DNA of 64,000 bases from Dasypus novemcinctus (Eukaryota > Chordata > Mammalia > Cingulata > Dasypodidae). Shown here piece after piece: positions 59,085 through 64,000 of the stretch. The notes under the pieces are model-generated. The model was not told the origin of the DNA. It did not search any database and was given only the letters and a program-made list of their open reading frames with translations. Within the stretch, counting starts at the first letter, position 1; the number at the start of each line of letters is the position of its first letter. The translations under genes and the position numbers were made by a program. The DNA lies in the NCBI RefSeq assembly GCF_030445035.2, contig NC_080673.1, positions 35,646,365 through 35,710,364 on the forward strand, written 5' to 3'.

Positions 59085-59172
59085 GTTAGGGTATATGGTA
59101 ATCCCCTATATTTTTGAAGTGACTTTTCTGTAACCTAAAACTTCTTTGAAGATAAAATAAATAAAAAAAGAG
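59085..59172 (+). mobile_element. L1 3' terminus fragment
   Basis: 'tatggtaatcccctatattttt', 'gacttttctgtaacc', 'gataaaataaataaaaaaag': the last 90 bases of a young-type L1 3' UTR (compare 60790-60866). Confidence 0.75.
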
Positions 59173-59299
59173 CACGGGAAAAAATACAGAAGAAATTGTC
59201 AATATACATGAAAGATAACATCTTTCAGTGATGAAAGGCATGATGTAAAAAAATGGCTTTGTTTTTGAGGTTTTGGATTACAGAAAAGTTAGAACTATG

Positions 59300-60866
59300 G
59301 CAGGGGAGGATCACTGGAGCAAGGTGTCAGTGGTGGGGCGATGTGTAGGGAAGAGTGCACTTGGAGTATGTCTCTATGGAATATGAATGTGATCATGTGG
59401 TCATGGGGTGTTATGTCAGTGGGTGGAGACCCACTCAATAATTCAAAAGAAAAATTAATTCACATCCTGGGGAGTCCTGCTACATTCTTTCCTAAAGTGG
59501 CATGAATCTCTAGAGTACCAAGGCACTGCCTAGCAAAAGAGGACAGACCAATCCATCAGGCCCTTGATATTAATGCTTGCATTTATGAACCTTATTCTTG
59601 TAAAATTGAAAATTTGCCTAGTAACATATATTGCCTATGAGTTAATTCCTGAAAACCTCCTTGTTACTCACATGTGGCCTCTCTAAGCTAAACTCACTGC
59701 CTTCCACTGGTATAGGACATGACTCCATGGGAGCGACCTCCCTGGCACTGAGGGATTAATACCAAGCACCAACTAGTGATGCATTTGGGAAAAAACCTTG
59801 ACCAAAGGGGGGAAATATTAAATAAAAAATGAGTGTTTAATGGCTAAGAGATTTCAAAGTGAGTCAGGAGGTTGTTACAGAAGTTATACTTATGCATATC
59901 TCAGGAGGATCTCACTGACTGCCACAGTAAACAGTGCCTTAAGCAGGGGTGCTCCTGAGGGCTCTAGAGACATCTTGACACTATAGACAGGGCAGAAACT
60001 CCAGGAAATTAGCATACAGTTGGTGGGCCGTACCTTGGAATATATGGTAACCTATCTCCCTAATGTAACAGAATTAGACTCATTTATAATTTTCTTACAC
60101 ATTGTTTTTCTGCCTTGTTTTTTGAACCTATAATAGCACTATAGTCATTAAATACGTGTCCCAGAGACTTAAATCTTTGATATGTTCGTATGCCACTTAA
60201 GCCCTGAATCTCAGCACAGTTGCAGCCTACACCTATTCTCCTGTTGATAAGACTCCCCAGGACAACTGACAAAGGGATGATGTAGGAAAAAGCCCATCCC
60301 AAAAAATACAGAGTATCTACAACTGCAAGCAGGACAGTTCTATCCATCTTCCCCATGGGATCTAAGCTCCTCTCAATCAGAAGCAGAATTATTATCACCA
60401 TCCCCAAATCCTCAAGTTTGAAGAATGAACAAACATAATGGGGGAATGCAACTATGGACCAAAGTAGATTTATGATTATTCTAACAATAGAAGAACTTGT
60501 AACATTGATTTGCAGAGGTGGTCACCAGAGGTTCTGAAGGGAAGGAAAGAGAGGAAAGGTGTAAACATGGGGCATTTTTAGGGACACTGGAATTATTCTA
60601 TATAATATTTAAATCATGGATACAGGCCATTTTACATTTTTTCAAAACCTTTAAATTTGTGTGGCATAAAGTGTAAACCATAATGTCAACTATAGACAAT
60701 GGTTAGTAGCAATGCTTCATAATTTGTTCATCGTTTGTAACAAACGTAAAGCACTAATGAAAGGTGTTAAGTGTGAGAGGTGGAGGAGTGGGGTATGTGG
60801 GAATCCCTTATATTTTTGATGTAACTTTTCTGTAATCTGAAACATTTTTAAAATAAAGAAAAATAA
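59300..60866 (+). mobile_element. L1 3' UTR, long sense fragment
   Basis: 'catgactccatgggagcgacc' (59728), 'ccttgaccaaaggggggaaa' (59798), 'ggctaagagatttcaaa' (59840), 'cccatgggatctaagctcc' (60351), then 'gaacttgtaacattgatttg' and the end 'tgggaatcccttatatttttg'. This is the extended 3' UTR of an older member of the same L1 lineage. The left edge is uncertain. The 107-residue antisense frame at 60084-60407 lies inside it. Confidence 0.7.
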
Positions 60867-62110
60867 ATGACATGTTGATGTGACTAGAAAGGGAAAGAAC
60901 TGGAAAGATTGTGGGAAAATGCAAAGACATATGCTACAGAGCCTAATTTTTGACATATATGCAGAGACATATATGCTATAAGCAATTTTTATAGTTCCAT
61001 ATGTATTTGTGTTAAGATGCTGAAAGCAGAAGAAAATCCATTTTATACCTTGGGATGTCAAATATTTCCTGATCTGTAAAATAAAGATTTTGGGCTGGAT
61101 TAAAAGTAAATTAATGAATAAAATTCAGTGAAAATTAGGCGCTCCTTGGACCCAAATAACTTACAGTAATTTAGTTATTTATTAATGTCACTCCTTACAG
61201 CATGCATCCTGAAGTCAATAGTTCAGAAATAGCAGTGAAAATAATAAAGATTTTACTGAATTTTAAACATAATTTTAAACATTGAACTGCATACTTTTAT
61301 GCTTAATTTCTTTCACTAGTATTAAATTTTGGAACCGGAAAATTCTGTGAATTGATATGTTCCATTAAAATATAGTTTACTTTCCTGTTTTTTCAGGCAA
61401 TATTTGCAATTAATGCAAGTGAAAGTAGAAAGTTTTTGGCACAGTCAACAGCCAGCCCCGTGTGAGGATGGTGTGCTGGATGAATGGGCTCATGCCTGGT
61501 TGGCATAGATTGCTAGACTCCCTTGCCATGACTGCCTCCTTAATTCTGCAAAGACAACAAGTTTAAACTAAAAAAACATGGATCACACATCTAATTCCTT
61601 AGTGATAGCGGGTCAGTTGCCATCAAACACAAGATTGGCATTTTGCATGGCAATATTTCCTATCCTAGTGTACAGGAAATGTGTAAATATGCCTTTTGTG
61701 TTTGCGTGTTTTGATTGATTTGGCATCGTTCTCTTACGAAAATCCAATTTTTAAAGAATGCTTTGCTTCCAAAAATCAACCTATTTCACTTTTTCATAAA
61801 GAAATACTGGCTATAAAAATTAAAATATTTTTGTATTGATTTTAAATTTTGGTTCTTGTAAGCTCTATTAACTGAGTAGCAGTTTACGAAACTTGTTAAA
61901 CCTATGGTTCTCTCATTATTCTAAATAATGATTATATTATTTAGAATAAGCAAGTTATTCTAAATAATAATTATATTATTTAGAATAAGCAAGTCAAATA
62001 TTCTCATTAAACTATTTCCTTTTTGGTAAACTTTATGCAGCCATGGTAACATTATCAGTAAATTTCTTCATCCATTAAATATTTTGTTTTGGAATAATAC
62101 TGTAGGTAAA
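60867..62110. other. Intergenic, contains tandem palindromes
   Basis: Unique sequence apart from the repeat at 61916-61993. No gene is supported. Confidence 0.5.
61916..61993. repeat. Tandem pair of 39-bp palindromic units
   Basis: Two 39-bp units, 61916-61954 and 61955-61993, differing at one base (G/A in the loop). Each has perfect 14-bp arms TTATTCTAAATAAT and ATTATTTAGAATAA around a 6-bp loop, followed by GCAAG. Confidence 0.95.
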
Positions 62111-62117
62111 ATTCTTT

Positions 62118-62470
62118 GGAAAGCAGACCCTGAGACAAAGATTAGCATATGCCTAGTTTATTAGTGTATTCTCTTGGGCTCAAAACCTAGAGGGGAAGGA
62201 AAAGACATGTGCTTGGTCAGAGATCGGGAGATATGGATGCAGTCACAACAAAGACTGCAACCAACTCTGTGGTAGCTCTAGATTTGGAACCCCTCAGAGC
62301 AGTTCTGAATTGAGGCAAAGTGTCAGGTCAATAATAGTCTCCTGCATTGAACAGTCATCGGCTGTGGGCTGCTTCTAGGAAGTAGAATGCAGTTTCTGGA
62401 GTGGCTGACAGGTACAGAGTGGAAGGTGACTTTCCTCCCAGCTAGAGAAGTAAGTCCTTCACACCTGAGA
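62118..62470 (-). repeat. Possible old LTR fragment
   Basis: 'gcagaccctgagacaaagattagc', 'tagtttattagtgtattctc' and later 'ggaagtagaatgcag' resemble the reversed end of an old ERVL-like LTR. Weak assignment. Confidence 0.35.
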
Positions 62471-62764
62471 GAGGAATCAGTATAGGGTATAATGAAGTGC
62501 ACTGTACTGTGTTAAAGCCATTAAAAATCAAATGGAGCCTAAAGGGTCTCAGATAGTAGTCATCTTAGAAAATTGTATTTAGTCAAGTTTGGTAAGAAAA
62601 TTATAAATTCCTGAAAAGCTGGAAAACACTTATATTACAATAAATGTTGAGGCACTCATAAATGATACCACTCACAGTGTTTCATTATATTCATCGTGTT
62701 CTCTAACTACTGTCCTCCAGCTTCCTTTTTTAAAATATAGTTTTTGAGAACAAAATTATACAGA

Positions 62765-62950
62765 GATAAACAACATGGACTTTTGAGTTAGACTGACTTG
62801 TGATCAAACTTAGGTTTTAGTATTTACTAGCTGTTTGATTCTGGACAATAGAATCTTATAGCCTCTGTTTCCTTCTTTATGCAAATGAGAATAATCACAG
62901 GTGAAGATTAAGTGAAATGATATTTTTAATAGAGCCCATCTTAATGCCTT
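62765..62950 (+). repeat. MIR element
   Basis: 'tggacttttgagttagactgac', 'tactagctgtttgattctgg' and 'tctgtttccttctttatgcaaatgagaataat' are MIR core landmarks in sense order. Confidence 0.85.
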
Positions 62951-63554
62951 CTACTTAGAGGTAGTTAAAATTCATTTCTTTTCTTCCATTTTTTGGGGAA
63001 ATGAAAATCCATAGCACTAACCATTAATCTCAGTATTTCCTACTTTTCTAGGAACTTGGTTTTCCTTCATTAAATTAGAAATTATTCTTCTGTTTCTGGT
63101 AAAGAAATTCTGTGTTGACAAAGGTATTGCATCCAACAATAAATTCAAGTTGACAAGTACAGAGTTCAATTAATACCACCAGATGGAGTGGGGACTTTCA
63201 CTACACTGAACATTAGTTTCCTAAATGGTTGGTTAGAACAGCAGCATTTGTGTCAGAAAAATATGGCTGGTTATTTTTGCAACCATCTTTTTGATGGTCA
63301 TTGTGTTTACCTATCCAGATGAAGAATATGTGAATCTTAAAGATTTTGCAAACTAAAAGGAATTCATGTCTAAGTTACTTATGAAACCTAAAATTCTCTC
63401 CAAAGAAAGATCGTTGATATTCTATTTTTAATTGCTCTCAGCCTCTGACATTTAATTCCTTCCTGTTTTTTGGAGGCTGAGCAATATGACCTATTTTTTG
63501 TGCCTTATTTTCTAATATATATCTTTCTTCTCTTTCATTCAAATTCTTTTTTAA
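62951..63554. other. Intergenic, nothing recognised
   Basis: Unique sequence; no gene or repeat identified. Confidence 0.5.
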
Positions 63555-63835
63555 AATTAATTAATTTTTTATCAGTGAAGTTGTAGGTTTACAGAAAAAT
63601 CATGGAGAAAATAAAAAGTTCCCGTATTACCCACACCCAACAAACATGCAGTTTTCACTATAATTAACACTTTTCTTTAGTCTGGTACCTTTGTTACAAT
63701 TGATGAAACAATATTATTAAAGTTATACTATTTACTATAGCCTATAGTTTACATCAGGAGTTACTGTTCGTGTGGTACATTCCTCTGTTTTTCAAAAAAA
63801 TATGTTTATTTTGGTAATGTTATCAAATTTGTCTT
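63555..63835 (-). mobile_element. Antisense L1 3' UTR fragment
   Basis: 'gttgtaggtttacagaaaaatc', 'acccaacaaacatgcag' and 'ttacaattgatgaaacaatatt' match the reversed L1 3' UTR also seen at 19260-19430. Confidence 0.7.
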
Positions 63836-64000
63836 TGCTGAACATGATTTTGAGGTTGAGTTGAACTATTCCAATACATGGGAAATCAAAGGATATATAC
63901 CCAACATAATGGGTTCATCATTTGCAGAGTGGGATGTGTGCATGTTTATTCATCAGTTCTTCAATTGTCAAAGACATCAGGCAGGGAGGCAGAGCTGGAT

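Noticed and set aside
60084..60407. 107-residue minus frame with hydrophobic stretches
   Set aside because: It is antisense to L1 3' UTR sequence, and no start, splice or homology supports it.
61916..61993. CRISPR-like array
   Set aside because: The units are directly adjacent, with only GCAAG between the hairpins and no unique spacers, and this is mammalian nuclear DNA.

Overview
This window is mammalian nuclear DNA. The coding part is the 3' end of PDGFC (platelet-derived growth factor C) on the + strand. The repeats point to a xenarthran, most likely an armadillo (Dasypus): about a dozen copies of the armadillo-type tRNA-derived DAS-SINE, several L1 insertions sharing one 5' UTR/3' UTR type, and older shared eutherian repeats (MIR, L2, old L1, HAL1, MaLR-like LTRs, a hAT transposon). 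The species call is inference from repeats remembered from the literature. No search was run.

Layout. Positions 1-14,375 hold PDGFC: the end of intron 3, exon 4 (226-433), intron 4, exon 5 (6665-6882), intron 5, and exon 6 with the stop codon at 12897-12899, followed by a roughly 1.5 kb 3' UTR ending after the AATAAA at 14345. Together the three coding segments give 180 residues, matching residues 166-345 of a 345-residue PDGF-C. They cover the hinge, the protease activation site and the whole growth-factor domain. Intron 4 carries an antisense endogenous-retrovirus LTR with flanking internal sequence and one DAS-SINE. Intron 5 carries only MIR fragments.

From 14.4 kb to 64 kb I find no supported protein-coding gene. 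It is a repeat-rich intergenic stretch with several nested stacks. (a) 17.65-21.96 kb: an old L1 holds a U6 snRNA-chimera retropseudogene and an antisense L1, which itself holds a DAS-SINE. (b) 25.4-29.05 kb: a 5'-complete young L1 lacks most of ORF2. (c) 31.29-34.40 kb: an antisense LTR is split by a minus-strand L1 5' UTR/SINE chimera, itself split by another L1 3' end. (d) 46.7-48.3 kb: an LTR is split by a hAT transposon, which is split by a SINE, with a second SINE next to it. (e) 49.3-54 kb: L1, HAL1, LTR and SINE. (f) 58-60.9 kb: SINE, ERV LTR and L1 3' UTR.

The most interesting points are a Ser-to-Pro change in the PDGF-C activation motif, a chimeric U6 retrocopy with clear target-site duplications, the ORF2-deleted L1, the L1-5'UTR/SINE chimera with a poly(A) tail, and a tandem pair of 39-bp palindromic units. 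I see no operon, CRISPR array, new enzyme system or other undescribed gene system here.
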